A stretch of 64,000 bases of DNA from Bifidobacterium canis. GTDB lineage: Bacteria > Actinomycetota > Actinomycetes > Actinomycetales > Bifidobacteriaceae. This document shows, one piece after another, positions 18,517 through 28,793 of this stretch. The notes below the pieces were generated by a model, which saw only the letters and a program-made list of their open reading frames with translations, searched no databases and was not told the origin of the DNA. Both the position numbers and the translations under genes were made by a program. The stretch's first letter is position 1, and each line of letters begins with the position of its first letter. The DNA is taken from NCBI RefSeq assembly GCF_009727065.1, contig NZ_WNLP01000008.1:1-64000 (forward strand). Reading direction: 5' to 3'.

Positions 18517-19430
18517 ACGTGTTCATCGAAGACAACGCGCCGGTCATCGTGCAAGGCATCACCGGCCATCAGGGCATGACCCATACGGCTCGTATGCTCA
18601 AGGCCGGCACCAATATCGTCGGCGGCGTCAATCCGCGTAAGGCGGGGGAGACTCTTCAGTTCGAAGATGCGGAAGGCAATACCGTCAACGTCCCGGTATT
18701 CGCCACCTGCCAGGAAGCCAAGGATGCGACTGGGGCACAGGCTTCCGTCGTGTTCGTGCCTCCGAAATTCGCCAAGGACGCGGTTGTTGAAGCCGTCGAA
18801 GCGCTGTTCGAAGTCGTCGTGGTCATCACGGAAGGCATTCCCGTCGCGGATTCTGCATATTTCGTGGAGCTCGCATTGCGCAAGGGTGTTCGCATTGTCG
18901 GCCCGAACTGCCCTGGACTACTGACGTTACCTGAAACTGCGGATTCCAATGGGGTCAATCTGGGCATCATTCCCGACGGCATCGTGTCTCGTGGACCGCT
19001 GGGACTCGTGTCGAAGTCCGGCACGCTCACATACCAGATGATGGAAGAGCTCTCCGACATCGGTTTCACCGCTTGCTTGGGTGCTGGTGGAGATCCGATT
19101 GTGGGCACCACTTTGCTTGAAGCGCTTCAGGCGTTCGAAGCGGACCCGAAGACCAAGGCCGTGATGCTCATCGGCGAAATCGGCGGCAATGCCGAGCAGG
19201 ATGCCGCACGATGGGCTGCGGAACATATGACGAAGCCGATTGTGGCATATATCGCCGGTTTCACCGCTCCTGAAGGCAAGCAGATGGGTCATGCTGGCGC
19301 CATTGTGTCTGGCGGCAAGGGCACTGCGCAAGACAAGAAGGATGCTCTCGAAGCGGTTGGCATCAAGGTGGGCAGAACACCTTCCGCCGCTGCGGAGCTC
19401 ATGCGTGAGGTGCTTGCCTCTCAAGCATGA
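18513..19430 (+). CDS. sucD: Succinate--CoA ligase subunit alpha
   Basis: This 305-residue alpha subunit starts at GTG 18513 ([18 protein letters not shown]) with AAGGAGGA upstream; an earlier in-frame start at 18444 lies deep inside sucC and is not credible. The CoA-binding fold shows [15 protein letters not shown], and NCPGLLT is present. The phosphohistidine is expected in [13 protein letters not shown]. It is translationally coupled to sucC and overlaps the downstream membrane gene by 4 bases. Confidence 0.96.
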   Translation: MNVFIEDNAPVIVQGITGHQGMTHTARMLKAGTNIVGGVNPRKAGETLQFEDAEGNTVNVPVFATCQEAKDATGAQASVVFVPPKFAKDAVVEAVEALFEVVVVITEGIPVADSAYFVELALRKGVRIVGPNCPGLLTLPETADSNGVNLGIIPDGIVSRGPLGLVSKSGTLTYQMMEELSDIGFTACLGAGGDPIVGTTLLEALQAFEADPKTKAVMLIGEIGGNAEQDAARWAAEHMTKPIVAYIAGFTAPEGKQMGHAGAIVSGGKGTAQDKKDALEAVGIKVGRTPSAAAELMREVLASQA

Positions 19431-20788
19431 TGAAACGAATCACGCCCTGGCTAAAAGGAATCGTCGCACCGCTGATCGCCATGCTGATCTTCGCGGTTCC
19501 CATCGGAGTATTCATGGCGTTGGCCTTGCTGGTCTTCGCCATGGAGGAGGGCGGCGAAACGATGTCTTCGCTCGCCCTCCCGCTCACACGAGTTATTGTG
19601 CTGCTCAGCCAGGGCGTTGGCATGCACGCCGGCGCCATAGTGCTGTCGATAACACCGCTGTTGTTGACATGCCTGATGATCCTGCTGATCCGTGCCGTCT
19701 ACAGCAGGTTCTCCACTGATCTTCCCGCTTACATCGTTGGCGTGATCGTCTGGATGTTGCTGTGCATCTGGTGCGGGCAGGAACAGCAGATCAAAATACT
19801 CGATTCCAACATGATGATCGCGTGCAAATCCGCGATCGTATTCACATTGGGGTTCGCGTGGCGAGCACTTCCCGATTCCGAGATTGCGCACAGGGCGATC
19901 GAATATTGCCGCGACCACATCTCCGCACCAGTTCGGTCGAGCATTCGAGTCGGCATCAGACTCGCCATTCGCACTCTCGCCGTTATGCTCACATGCGGTT
20001 TGTTGACGCTTATCAGCTGGATATGCCTCGATCATGCCAATATGCGTGCGATGTTCGAAGCCTTGCAGATGAATCTCGGTTCGCAGATTCTCATGTGCGT
20101 CATCGCCTTGGCTTGGCTGCCCAACCTGTGTTTGTGGGCCATGTCGTGGCTGTTCAGCGGGGGATTCCACATCGGTGAAGCGGCGACGTATTCATTGTGG
20201 TCGAAGCAGATTCATGAGCTGCCGCAACTTCCTATCTTCGGTTTGTTCCCGAATCCTGTCGACAATGCGAACATTCGCCTCTGCCTGATGGCGATTCCGA
20301 TTATCATCGGTTTCGTGCTCGGTTTGCTGACGCTGCTGCTGCACCGTGGATTCCATCTGCGTGGAATCGACCCGCAGCAGCCGGTAGATTGGCGAAACAT
20401 GCTGCTGAGCTTCGCGTACCCCGTAGGCTCGTTCTGCATCACCGCAGCGCTGATCTCTTTGCTGAGCAGCCTGCTGTATTGGATCAGCGACGGCGCATTG
20501 GGCACCGGACGTTTGGCACATGTCGGCGTTGATGTTATGCAGTCGTCGAACGTGACGGCACGTCCATGTGCCATTGGGTTGGGTCTTGCATGGATCTGCG
20601 CGATCGTGATCGCAGCCGTTCGTTCGCTGATACGCATGATATTGGCAAACCGCAAGCCGCTAGAGACTTCGTCGACCGAGGAACCAGCCGATTCCGAAGA
20701 CGATGAACATGAACACAAGGAAACCCCACACACTCCGCGAGTGGTGAATTCCACTCCACGAGAGAAGGAGATGCAAGGTGACGACTAA
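19427..20788 (+). CDS. DUF6350-like multi-pass membrane protein
   Basis: This 453-residue protein has roughly ten hydrophobic segments and a charged C-terminal tail rich in Glu, Asp and His. It matches, by topology and position between sucD and purH, the actinobacterial membrane protein family annotated DUF6350. Its function is unknown. ATG at 19427 overlaps the sucD stop and its own stop overlaps the GTG of purH, so all four genes appear to be one transcript. Confidence 0.75.
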   Translation: MMKRITPWLKGIVAPLIAMLIFAVPIGVFMALALLVFAMEEGGETMSSLALPLTRVIVLLSQGVGMHAGAIVLSITPLLLTCLMILLIRAVYSRFSTDLPAYIVGVIVWMLLCIWCGQEQQIKILDSNMMIACKSAIVFTLGFAWRALPDSEIAHRAIEYCRDHISAPVRSSIRVGIRLAIRTLAVMLTCGLLTLISWICLDHANMRAMFEALQMNLGSQILMCVIALAWLPNLCLWAMSWLFSGGFHIGEAATYSLWSKQIHELPQLPIFGLFPNPVDNANIRLCLMAIPIIIGFVLGLLTLLLHRGFHLRGIDPQQPVDWRNMLLSFAYPVGSFCITAALISLLSSLLYWISDGALGTGRLAHVGVDVMQSSNVTARPCAIGLGLAWICAIVIAAVRSLIRMILANRKPLETSSTEEPADSEDDEHEHKETPHTPRVVNSTPREKEMQGDD

Positions 20789-22414
20789 TCGACCAATACG
20801 GAGGGCACTGGTCTCCGTATTCCACAAAGAAGGCATCGAAGTGCTCGCAAAGGCGTTCATCGACGCCGGCACGGAGGTGGTATCTACGGGTTCCACTTGC
20901 AAGAAACTCGCGGAACTCGGCGTGCACGTCACCGAGGTATCTGACGTGACCGGATTCCCCGAATGCCTCGATGGTCGAGTCAAGACGCTTGACCCGCATA
21001 TTCACGCCGGCATTCTCGCCGACATGACGAACGCAGACCACGCTCGTCAGCTTCAGGAATTCGGCATCAAGCCGTTCGATCTCGTCGTCGTCAACCTGTA
21101 TCCGTTCGCAGACACCGTGCGTTCGGGTGCTTCGGAGGCCGACATCATCGAAAAATCGATATCGGCGGCCCATCCATGGTTCGTGGCGCCGCGAAGAACA
21201 GCGCCACCGTCGCCGTGGTGACGGATCCGAACGATTATGCTCTCGTTGCACAGCGCGTGGAAAACGGGCAGGGATTCTCTCTGGAGGAGCGTCGCTGGCT
21301 CGCAGCCAAGGCATTCGCCCATACTGCGGCATATGATGCCACGATCAACGAGTGGACGAGCGCGCACTGGCCGAAGCCGGCAACCGTGGAGACTGCAGCG
21401 GAACAGGGTGAGCAGGATCCGGTGGAGCAGGCTCAGCTGAACAAGTTCCCGGCGCAATACACCCGTTCATGGGATCGTGCGCACATTCTGCGTTACGGCG
21501 AGAATCCGCATCAGGACGCTGCGCTGTTTGTGGATCCACTCAATCCACGTGGTTTCGCCGACGCAGAGCAGCTCGGCGGCAAGCCGATGAGCTACAACAA
21601 CTACGTTGATGCCGATGCCGCATGGCGTGCGGTGTGGGACTTCGCTCCGCAGATCGCCGTGGCCGTCGTCAAGCACAACAACCCTTGCGGGCTTGCCGTT
21701 GGCACCACCGTTGCCGAAGCACACAAGAAAGCCCATGCCTGCGACCCGATGAGTGCATATGGCGGCGTCATCGCAGCGAACACCACGGTGACGTTGGAGA
21801 TGGCCGAAAACGTTCGTCCGATCTTCACCGAGGTCATCGTCGCACCAGACTATGAGCCTGAAGCGTTGGCGCTTCTGCAGGCCAAGAAGAAGAATCTGCG
21901 CATTCTCAAGGTGGCTGAGCCGCCGAAGGCGAAATATCAGTTCCGCCAGATCGATGGCGGTCTGCTCGTTCAGTCCACCGATCTGATCGATGCGCCGGGT
22001 GACAATCCGAATGCCTGGAAGCTCGTGGCGGGTGAGGCCGCTGACGAGAAGACGCTCAAGGATCTTGAATTCGCTTGGCGTGCCATTCGTTGCGTCAAGT
22101 CGAACGCCATTCTGATCGCCGACGATCTTGCCACAGTCGGCATCGGCATGGGGCAGGTCAATCGTGTCGATTCGGCGCATCTCGCGGTCGACCGCGCGAA
22201 CACGCTTGCCGATGGCCGCAATCGCACGCAGGGTGCCGTCGCCGCATCCGACGCCTTCTTCCCGTTCGCCGATGGCGCTGAGATTCTGATCAACGCCGGT
22301 GTTCGAGCCATCGTTCAGCCGGGCGGCTCCATTCGCGACGAAGAAGTGTTCGAAGCGGCTCGCAAGGCCAATGTGACGATGTATGTGACGGGGACGCGTC
22401 ACTTCTTCCACTGA
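20778..22414 (+). CDS. purH: Bifunctional AICAR formyltransferase/IMP cyclohydrolase, frameshifted as written
   Basis: PurH catalyses the last two steps of IMP synthesis. The N-terminal cyclohydrolase ([48 protein letters not shown]) starts at GTG 20778 with AAGGAG upstream and breaks at the A-run 21151-21155. One extra A restores [17 protein letters not shown]. The C-terminal transformylase continues in the frame from 21176 with [26 protein letters not shown] and the terminal [11 protein letters not shown]...MYVTGTRHF. Restored length is 545 residues. It is the last gene of the sucCD-DUF6350-purH run. Confidence 0.93.
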
Positions 22415-22472
22415 CATGCGCGTTTCGTCAATCGGCGACAATGGTTGACGAAGCAAATATCTTCAGATATAT

Positions 22473-22526
22473 AAGAGGCGTGGTCGATGAACATCCAACT
22501 TGAGATGTTCGCCGGCCACGCCTCTT
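22473..22526. terminator. Hairpin after purH
   Basis: An 11-base-pair outer stem (AAGAGGCGTGG with CCACGCCTCTT) and a 7-base-pair inner stem (GAACATC/GATGTTC) form a long imperfect hairpin 59 bases after the purH stop. No T-tract follows, so it may act as a transcript stabiliser rather than an intrinsic terminator. The rest of 22415-22637 shows no gene. Confidence 0.55.
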
Positions 22527-22637
22527 ACGTATCGGCTTGGGCGTCGCATTCGCGTGTCAGTATGCGTACCGGATCGTTGAACCGCGAGTAAGGTAGACTG
22601 TGAGCGGTACGGAACAGTAAGAGGAGTTCTCGCAGCT

Positions 22638-22928
22638 ATGAACAGCCATCACCCATATGTGTCTGAAAGCCATGAAGGCAAGCCCTGGTTCGAATGGAGC
22701 ATAGCGGGCTGTGTGGTTGTGTCGACCGTTCTGGCGGCGTTCGGATATACGATGGCCGCCACAGCCATACTTGCTGCGGCGGCCATCGTATCCGGTGCCA
22801 TTCGCTTGATTCTGCGTGATCGCAGTCCGTGGAAGGTCCGGTCTGTTGCCTTCGATGCCATATGTGGCATCGGGTTGGGAATCAGCTTACTTGGTCTCTT
22901 CCTGAGCGTCCTCTTCCTCAACCACTGA
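22638..22928 (+). CDS. Small three-helix membrane protein (DUF3017-like)
   Basis: This 96-residue protein has three hydrophobic segments (AGCVVVSTVLAAFGYTMAA, AILAAAAIVSGAIRLIL and GIGLGISLLGLFLSVLF) and a basic loop LRDRSPWKVRS. Size, topology and the position after purH fit DUF3017, an uncharacterised actinobacterial family; this is inference. GAGGAG lies 11 bases before ATG 22638. Its last 42 bases overlap the 3' end of the convergent aquaporin gene. Confidence 0.65.
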   Translation: MNSHHPYVSESHEGKPWFEWSIAGCVVVSTVLAAFGYTMAATAILAAAAIVSGAIRLILRDRSPWKVRSVAFDAICGIGLGISLLGLFLSVLFLNH

Positions 22929-23840
22929 ATAGTTCGCATCAGCCTGTTCGCCGGTCAGCGGAACATCTTCGCTCGCATCGTCAGGAACAACGGCTTCGGT
23001 TTCCTCAACCATGGCGGCTTCGGCAACATCCGCATCAGCCGGAGCCTTCGGTGCGCCAAGCAGCTGAGCGACGATGACCACCAGTGCGACGATGGCCGCG
23101 GCGAGAATCGACGTGACCCAGAACACCCACAGCTGCTGCAGCGGCTGCTGGGTGAGACCCTGATTCTGTGCGAAGATGGCGATGCCGGTGGCACGCGCGG
23201 GGTTGATGGAGGCACCGGTCACCGGGAAGGCGATCGCTGCGCCCGCGGCATAGGAGACGCCCATGATGGCGGCGTAACGGGAAGTAACGGTGCCATGCTT
23301 CTTCATGGAGACCATCGCGGCGGAGATGACGATGATGGAAGCGATCAACTCAACGATGATCGCGACGGTGACGCTGAACGTCAATCCCAACTGGTTCAGC
23401 GACTGATACAGCGACGAACCCTTGTCGTAGCCGTTGACGACCATGGCGTACCACTGGCTTGCGGCAACGCTTTCCGAAGTTGGCAGCACGAGCTTGAGCA
23501 GGCCGCCGGCGGCGATTGCGCCAACCACCTGGGCGATGATGTAAAGAATGCCGTCAAGCACCTTGGTGTTCGAAGTGAGCATAGCGGCGACGGTGATGGC
23601 TGGATTGAACTGTGCTCCGGAGATCTTGGCGAAAATGGCGGTGACGGCGGCATAGACGACGCCGGTGCCGATGGTGATGAAAGCGAGATTCACATTGTAG
23701 AACGCGGATCCGAACGTGCACATCATGTAGATGGCGAAGCAAATGAGCAGGCTGCCGGCGAACTCAGAGAGCACGCGAGCCCACAGGCCATGCTTCTCTT
23801 GCTGCGGCTCGGTACTTGTAGTAGTAATCGTATCGGTCAT
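22887..23840 (-). CDS. Aquaporin/glycerol-uptake family channel (MIP)
   Basis: This 317-residue major intrinsic protein has six membrane helices and the two pore half-helices with NPA motifs: GAQFNPAITVAAML in the first half and TGASINPARATGIA in the second. Arg after the second NPA is the selectivity-filter residue. The acidic C-terminal tail of about 50 residues is unusually long and rich in Glu, Asp and Ala. Water versus glycerol specificity cannot be told by eye. It overlaps the 3' end of the plus-strand small membrane gene. Confidence 0.9.
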   Translation of the reverse strand: MTDTITTTSTEPQQEKHGLWARVLSEFAGSLLICFAIYMMCTFGSAFYNVNLAFITIGTGVVYAAVTAIFAKISGAQFNPAITVAAMLTSNTKVLDGILYIIAQVVGAIAAGGLLKLVLPTSESVAASQWYAMVVNGYDKGSSLYQSLNQLGLTFSVTVAIIVELIASIIVISAAMVSMKKHGTVTSRYAAIMGVSYAAGAAIAFPVTGASINPARATGIAIFAQNQGLTQQPLQQLWVFWVTSILAAAIVALVVIVAQLLGAPKAPADADVAEAAMVEETEAVVPDDASEDVPLTGEQADANYSVVEEEDAQEETK

Positions 23841-23990
23841 ATCTTTCCTTTATTTCTATCAGGCGCAAAGCGTTTTGCGACCGTTTGCAATAATACTCAT
23901 ATGCCGGTGCAAGCTCAGCGGAAGTCTTGACGAAGTATGTGGTGTCCCGTATATTAAGACAGTTATAGAAACGGCCACGTTGGGAGAACG

Positions 23991-24764
23991 ATGCCACATA
24001 TTTACAGTCAAGCCAGAAAACAATATGAGAACGACGGCGAGGGAATTCGCCTGCAGAAACTTCTGGCACAAGCAGGATTTGGGTCGCGCCGCAAATGTGA
24101 GGAAATGATCACCGACGGACGCGTCGAGGTAGACGGCGAGCTGGTCACCGAGTTGGGCACGCGAGTCGATCCGAAGCACCAGCAGGTGCGCGTCGACGGT
24201 TCTCGAATTCGACTGAACCCGCGTCACATCACCTTGGCGTTGAACAAGCCGCGCAAGGTGCTCAGCACGATGGATGATCCGAAGGGACGTTACACGCTTC
24301 GCGACATCGTCGGCGACAAATACGACCGCATTTTCCACATGGGACGTCTCGACTACGATTCCGAGGGTCTTATTCTGATGACCAACGACGGCGAATTGAG
24401 CCAGCATGTGATGCACCCGAAATACGAGGTTGAGAAAACGTATATCGCCACGCTCGAGGGGCATATGAGCGGCACTGTCTGCCGTCGACTGATTCGTACC
24501 GGCGTGCAGCTTGACGATGGTTGGATCAAGCTCGACCATTGCTCGATCATCGATTCCAACCGTGAGCAGACCATTGTGAAGGTCGTGCTGCATTCCGGTC
24601 GCAACCGCATCGTCCGCCGCATCTTCGGCGCCATCGGCTTCCCCGTGAAGCGTCTTGTTCGCACGCAGATCGGCCCGATCAAGCTCGGTGACCTCAAATC
24701 AGGTTCCTACCGCATCCTGTCGCAGACCGAAGTCCGCGCATTGTCGAAAGAGGTGGGTCTGTGA
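23991..24764 (+). CDS. rluB: rRNA pseudouridine synthase (RsuA/RluB family)
   Basis: This 257-residue protein has an N-terminal S4 RNA-binding domain ([20 protein letters not shown]), then the RsuA-type catalytic domain with the catalytic Asp in [19 protein letters not shown] and the terminal block [19 protein letters not shown]. It isomerises a uridine in rRNA; RluB versus RsuA specificity is uncertain. It overlaps the GTG start of cmk-der by 4 bases, an association seen widely in Gram-positives (rluB-cmk-der). Confidence 0.92.
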   Translation: MPHIYSQARKQYENDGEGIRLQKLLAQAGFGSRRKCEEMITDGRVEVDGELVTELGTRVDPKHQQVRVDGSRIRLNPRHITLALNKPRKVLSTMDDPKGRYTLRDIVGDKYDRIFHMGRLDYDSEGLILMTNDGELSQHVMHPKYEVEKTYIATLEGHMSGTVCRRLIRTGVQLDDGWIKLDHCSIIDSNREQTIVKVVLHSGRNRIVRRIFGAIGFPVKRLVRTQIGPIKLGDLKSGSYRILSQTEVRALSKEVGL

Positions 24765-26893
24765 TTCGCGTTGCCATCGATGGTCCCGCTGGTGTGGGCA
24801 AGTCCTCGTCGGCGAAAGCGCTGGCCGATTATTTCTCGTTCGCCTACCTCGACACGGGTGCCATGTATCGCGCGTGCACCTGGTGGTGCATGCAGCATGG
24901 CATTGATCTCGATGCCGAGCATGTTGATGAGCAGCAGGTGACCGAGGCGGTGGGCGAGTTCTTCACCGACGGTCATTTCAACATTAGCGTCGACCCGAAG
25001 AATCCGGGAGTGTTCGCCGATGATGCGGATATCAGCGAGCAGATCCGCTCTGAAGAGGTTTCGTCGCACGTGTCGCGTCTCGCGGCGATTCTGCCGGTGC
25101 GCAACGTGCTCATTGCCGCACAGCGCGCCTACATCAACGAGCAGAATGCCGATGACTCGTTCAGCGAGGGGCGAGGCGTTGTCGCCGAAGGTCGTGACAT
25201 CACCGATGTCGTCGCACCCGACGCCGAGGTGCGCATTCTGCTCACCGCCCGCGAGGAAGTGCGTCAGGCACGCCGTAACAAGCAGGAGCAGTCTGGGGCT
25301 GCTGGAGCCGATGACGTTGCGAAACGCGATGCCGCGGACTCCAAGGTCACGCATTTCGAGCAGGCTGCCGACGGCGTGACGACGATCGACAATTCCGATT
25401 TGACGTTCACCGAGACGCTTGACCTGATGATCGGTCTTGTTGATGATGCGATCGAGGAGCAGGAATACAAGCGCTACGTCGCGAATCTCGAAGGCTACGA
25501 CCTCGATGAGGGCGATGAGAACCTGATCGACGGATCCGCCTTCGTGGACGCGGAGGATGAGAATCGCCGCAAGGCCGTTGGCGTGCTCGCGGTTGTCGGA
25601 CGCCCGAATGTCGGCAAATCCACCTTGGTCAACCGTATTCTCGGCCGTCGTGCGGCAGTGGTCGAAGACACCCCGGGTGTGACCCGCGATCGCGTGAGCT
25701 ATGACGCGGAATGGGCCGGCACCGATTTCAAGTTGGTCGACACCGGCGGGTGGGAAGCCGATGTCGAAGGCATCGACTCCGCCATCGCGTCGCAAGCCCA
25801 GATCGCCGTTGAACTTGCCGACGCCGTCATCTTCGTGGTTGACGGCCAGACCGGTCTCACGCAAACCGATGAGCGTATCGTGCGCATGTTGCGCTCGGCT
25901 GGCAAGCCGGTGACGGTGGCGGTCAACAAGATCGATGATCAGATCAGCGAATACATGGCCGCCGAGTTCTGGAAACTCGGCTTGGGAGAGCCATACCCCA
26001 TTTCCGCCATGCATGGCAGGGGAGTGGGTGATCTTCTCGATCAGGCTGTAAACGAGATGCGTCACGCGGAAAAGACCTCGGGATTCCTCACGCCAACGCA
26101 TCTGCGCAGGGTCGCTCTCGTCGGCCGTCCAAACGTCGGCAAGTCTTCATTGCTCAACCAGCTTGCGCATTCCGAACGCGCCGTCGTCAACGATTTGGCC
26201 GGTACCACGCGTGATCCGGTCGACGAGATCGTGAACATCGATGGGGAAGACTATCTGTTCATCGACACGGCCGGCATCAAGCGCCGTCAGCACAAGCTGT
26301 CTGGTGCGGAATACTATTCGTCGCTGCGCACGCAGGCGGCCATCGAACGCTCCGAATTGGCGCTCGTGCTGTTCGACGCGTCCGTTCCGATCTCCGATCA
26401 GGATCTCAAGGTGATGAGCACGGCTGTCGATGCCGGACGTGCCGTGGTGCTTGTGTTCAACAAGTGGGATCTGATGGATGAGTTCGACCGTCAGCGCATG
26501 GAGCGTCTGTGGAAAACCGAATTCGACCGTGTGACGTGGGCGCAGCGCGTGAACCTGTCTGCCAAGACCGGCTGGCATACGAACCGCCTGTCGCGTGCGA
26601 TGACGCAGGCTCTGGAGTCGTGGGACAAGCGTATTCCGACCGGCAAGTTGAACGCGTTCCTCGGCAAGATCCAGGCTGCCCACCCGCATCCGGTGCGTGG
26701 AGGCAAACAGCCGCACATCCTGTTCGCGACGCAGGCGTCGACGAGACCTCCTCGTTTCGTGATCTTCGCAACCGGCTTCCTTGAGCACGGTTATCGCAGG
26801 TTCATCGAACGCTCGTTGCGTGAGGAATTCGGTTTCGAAGGTTCGCCTATTCAGATTTCGGTGAACATTCGCGAGAAGAAGCGCCGCAAATAA
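24761..26893 (+). CDS. cmk-der: Fused cytidylate kinase and GTPase Der
   Basis: This single 710-residue frame joins two enzymes. Residues about 1-235 are cytidylate kinase ([46 protein letters not shown]), which phosphorylates CMP. Residues about 270-710 are Der/EngA, a double-GTPase for 50S assembly: G1 motifs [12 protein letters not shown] and [13 protein letters not shown]3 motifs DTGGWE and DTAGIKRR, G4 motifs NKID and NKWDLMDE, and a KH-like C-terminus. A linker of about 35 acidic residues separates the halves. The frame is clean, so the fusion is real in this text. GTG start overlaps the pseudouridine synthase stop. Confidence 0.96.
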   Translation: MIRVAIDGPAGVGKSSSAKALADYFSFAYLDTGAMYRACTWWCMQHGIDLDAEHVDEQQVTEAVGEFFTDGHFNISVDPKNPGVFADDADISEQIRSEEVSSHVSRLAAILPVRNVLIAAQRAYINEQNADDSFSEGRGVVAEGRDITDVVAPDAEVRILLTAREEVRQARRNKQEQSGAAGADDVAKRDAADSKVTHFEQAADGVTTIDNSDLTFTETLDLMIGLVDDAIEEQEYKRYVANLEGYDLDEGDENLIDGSAFVDAEDENRRKAVGVLAVVGRPNVGKSTLVNRILGRRAAVVEDTPGVTRDRVSYDAEWAGTDFKLVDTGGWEADVEGIDSAIASQAQIAVELADAVIFVVDGQTGLTQTDERIVRMLRSAGKPVTVAVNKIDDQISEYMAAEFWKLGLGEPYPISAMHGRGVGDLLDQAVNEMRHAEKTSGFLTPTHLRRVALVGRPNVGKSSLLNQLAHSERAVVNDLAGTTRDPVDEIVNIDGEDYLFIDTAGIKRRQHKLSGAEYYSSLRTQAAIERSELALVLFDASVPISDQDLKVMSTAVDAGRAVVLVFNKWDLMDEFDRQRMERLWKTEFDRVTWAQRVNLSAKTGWHTNRLSRAMTQALESWDKRIPTGKLNAFLGKIQAAHPHPVRGGKQPHILFATQASTRPPRFVIFATGFLEHGYRRFIERSLREEFGFEGSPIQISVNIREKKRRK

Positions 26894-26903
26894 TCTGACA
26901 GCG

Positions 26904-26953
26904 GAGGTCGGGAAGTTGTGCATGCAGTGCGCATTTGCTACTTTCCCGACCTC
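26904..26953 (+). terminator. Hairpin terminator after cmk-der, overlapping the tRNA-Pro promoter
   Basis: GAGGTCGGGAAGT (26904-26916) pairs with ACTTTCCCGACCTC (26940-26953), apart from one bulged base. It begins 10 bases after the cmk-der stop. Its right arm lies inside the spacer of the tRNA-Pro promoter. Confidence 0.65.
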
Positions 26954-26963
26954 ATGCTACATT
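26935..26963 (+). promoter_or_regulatory. Putative promoter of tRNA-Pro
   Basis: TTGCTA (26935-26940) and TACATT (26958-26963) are separated by 17 bases and end 23 bases before the tRNA. Confidence 0.55.
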
Positions 26964-26986
26964 AGTGACTTGCTGTTCGCAGCGAT

Positions 26987-27060
<74 letters not shown>

Positions 27061-27066
27061 CGATCT

Positions 27067-27101
27067 AAAGGCTGAAATCATAAAGGTTTCAGCCTTTTTA
27101 T
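27067..27101 (+). terminator. Terminator of tRNA-Pro
   Basis: AAAGGCTGAAA and TTTCAGCCTTT form an 11-base-pair stem followed by TTATTTTTC. The remainder of 27102-27233 is an AT-rich promoter region with no gene. Confidence 0.9.
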
Positions 27102-27233
27102 TTTTCAATAAAAATGAAAATATGAATCTTTTTAACGTTCTGGCTGCTGTGAAGATGCATATTCGCGAAAAACGATTACACTCGAGAGAGTTGCATTGGA
27201 CTCGATTCCATAGATGAGAAAGGGTTTGGCACC

Positions 27234-28660
27234 ATGACCGACGCCTTCGAACGTACTGCGCGCAAAATGCGTGAGCATGGTCTTAGCGACACAGCGATCG
27301 CTCAGTTCGAACACCTGTATGAGGTCTGGCAGAACGAAGACGGCAATACCTGGATCCGTGAGGAAGACATCGAACCAGTTCAGGGAATCCCTAATTTCGC
27401 GCAGATCTACGAGACGATCAATCACGATAAAGCCGTTGATGCGTTTGCGAAAACGGCGTTCCTGAAGCTCAACGGAGGTTTGGGAACCTCAATGGGGTTG
27501 GATTGCGCCAAATCTTTGCTGCCGGTGCGTCGTCACAAGGCGAGGCCGATGCGCTTCATCGACATCATCCTCGGGCAGGTGGAGACGGCGCGCACACGAT
27601 TGGGCGTGGAGCTGCCGTTGACGTTCATGAACTCCTTCCGCACGTCCGCGGACACGATGAAGGTGCTTTCGAACGACAAGCATTTCCAGCAGGATGAGAT
27701 CCCGATGGAGATCATTCAGCATGTGGAGCCGAAGATCGACTTGGAGACGGGTGAGGCCGTGTCTTGCCCGAACAACCCTGATCTGGAATGGTGCCCGCCG
27801 GGGCATGGCGACCTGTATTCGACGCTGTGGGAGTCCGGTCTGCTCGACACGCTTGAGGAGCATGGTTTCAAATATCTGTTCATCTCGAATTCCGACAATC
27901 TCGGCGCACGCCCGTCGCGCACTTTGGCACAGCATTTCGAGAACACCGGCGCCCCGTTCATGATCGAGGTGTCGAAGCGCACCGAAGCGGATCGCAAGGG
28001 CGGCCATATCGTTCGCGACAAGGTGACGGGCAGGCTGATGCTCCGCGAGATGACCCAGGTGGCGCCAGAAGACGCCGAAGAAGCAAAGAACATCAAGAAG
28101 CACCCGTATTTCAATACGAACAACATCTGGGTGCGCATCGACGCTTTGCGCGAAAAGCTGGCGCAATACAACGGCGTGCTGCCGTTGCCTGTCATTCGCA
28201 ACTACAAGACGGTGGATCCGACGGATCCAGACTCGACGAAGGTGCTTCAGCTGGAAACGGCGATGGGCGCCGCGGTGAACTTGTTCAACGGCGCGATCTG
28301 CGTTGAGGTGGATCGCATGCGTTTCCTGCCGGTGAAAACGACCGACGACCTGTTCATCATGCGTTCGGATCGCTTCCATCTGACCGACCAATACGAGATG
28401 GAAGACGGCAACTACATCTTCCCGAACGTGCAGCTCGACACCAGGTTCTACAAGAACATCCATGACTTCGACGAACGATTCCCGTACGGCGTGCCGTCAT
28501 TGGCGGCCGCGGCTTCGGTGACCGTCGAGGGGGATTGGACGTTCGGCAGGGACGTGAATCTTTATGGCGCGGCCGAGCTTCACGATGAGGGCGCCCGAGT
28601 TATGTGCCCAACGGTGAGTTTGTCGGACCACAGGGCATCGAACCGGACGAATGGCTGTAA
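27234..28660 (+). CDS. UTP--glucose-1-phosphate uridylyltransferase (UGPase), C-terminus frameshifted as written
   Basis: This eukaryotic-type UDPGP-family enzyme makes UDP-glucose from UTP and glucose-1-phosphate. The nucleotide-binding block LNGGLGTSMGLDCAKSLLPV is intact, followed by MRFIDIILGQ, NNPDLEWCPPGHGDLY and FISNSDNLGA. The last residues go out of frame after 28600. One added T at 28600-28601 restores VPNGEFVGPQGIEPDEWL and a stop at 28660 (475 residues); unrepaired, the frame runs to 28748. Bifidobacteria use this family in galactose/lacto-N-biose metabolism and glycogen synthesis. It stands alone after tRNA-Pro. Confidence 0.9.
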
Positions 28661-28684
28661 GATTGTTCGCAGAATAAGAAAAAC

Positions 28685-28724
28685 GGTCTTTTCGGTGTTT
28701 CTGTTACAGAATCCGAAAAAGACC
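28685..28724. terminator. Long hairpin after the UGPase gene
   Basis: GGTCTTTTCGG pairs with CCGAAAAAGACC around an inner TTCTG/CAGAA stem. The T-tract (GTTTTTC) is on the minus-strand side; on the plus strand the tail is ACTATG. It may be a terminator with a poor plus-strand tail. Confidence 0.5.
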
Positions 28725-28793
28725 ACTATGATTGAACAAGTGGCATAGAAATATGCTCAGTTTGATTTAAACGGTAACGATACGTGAGGACTA

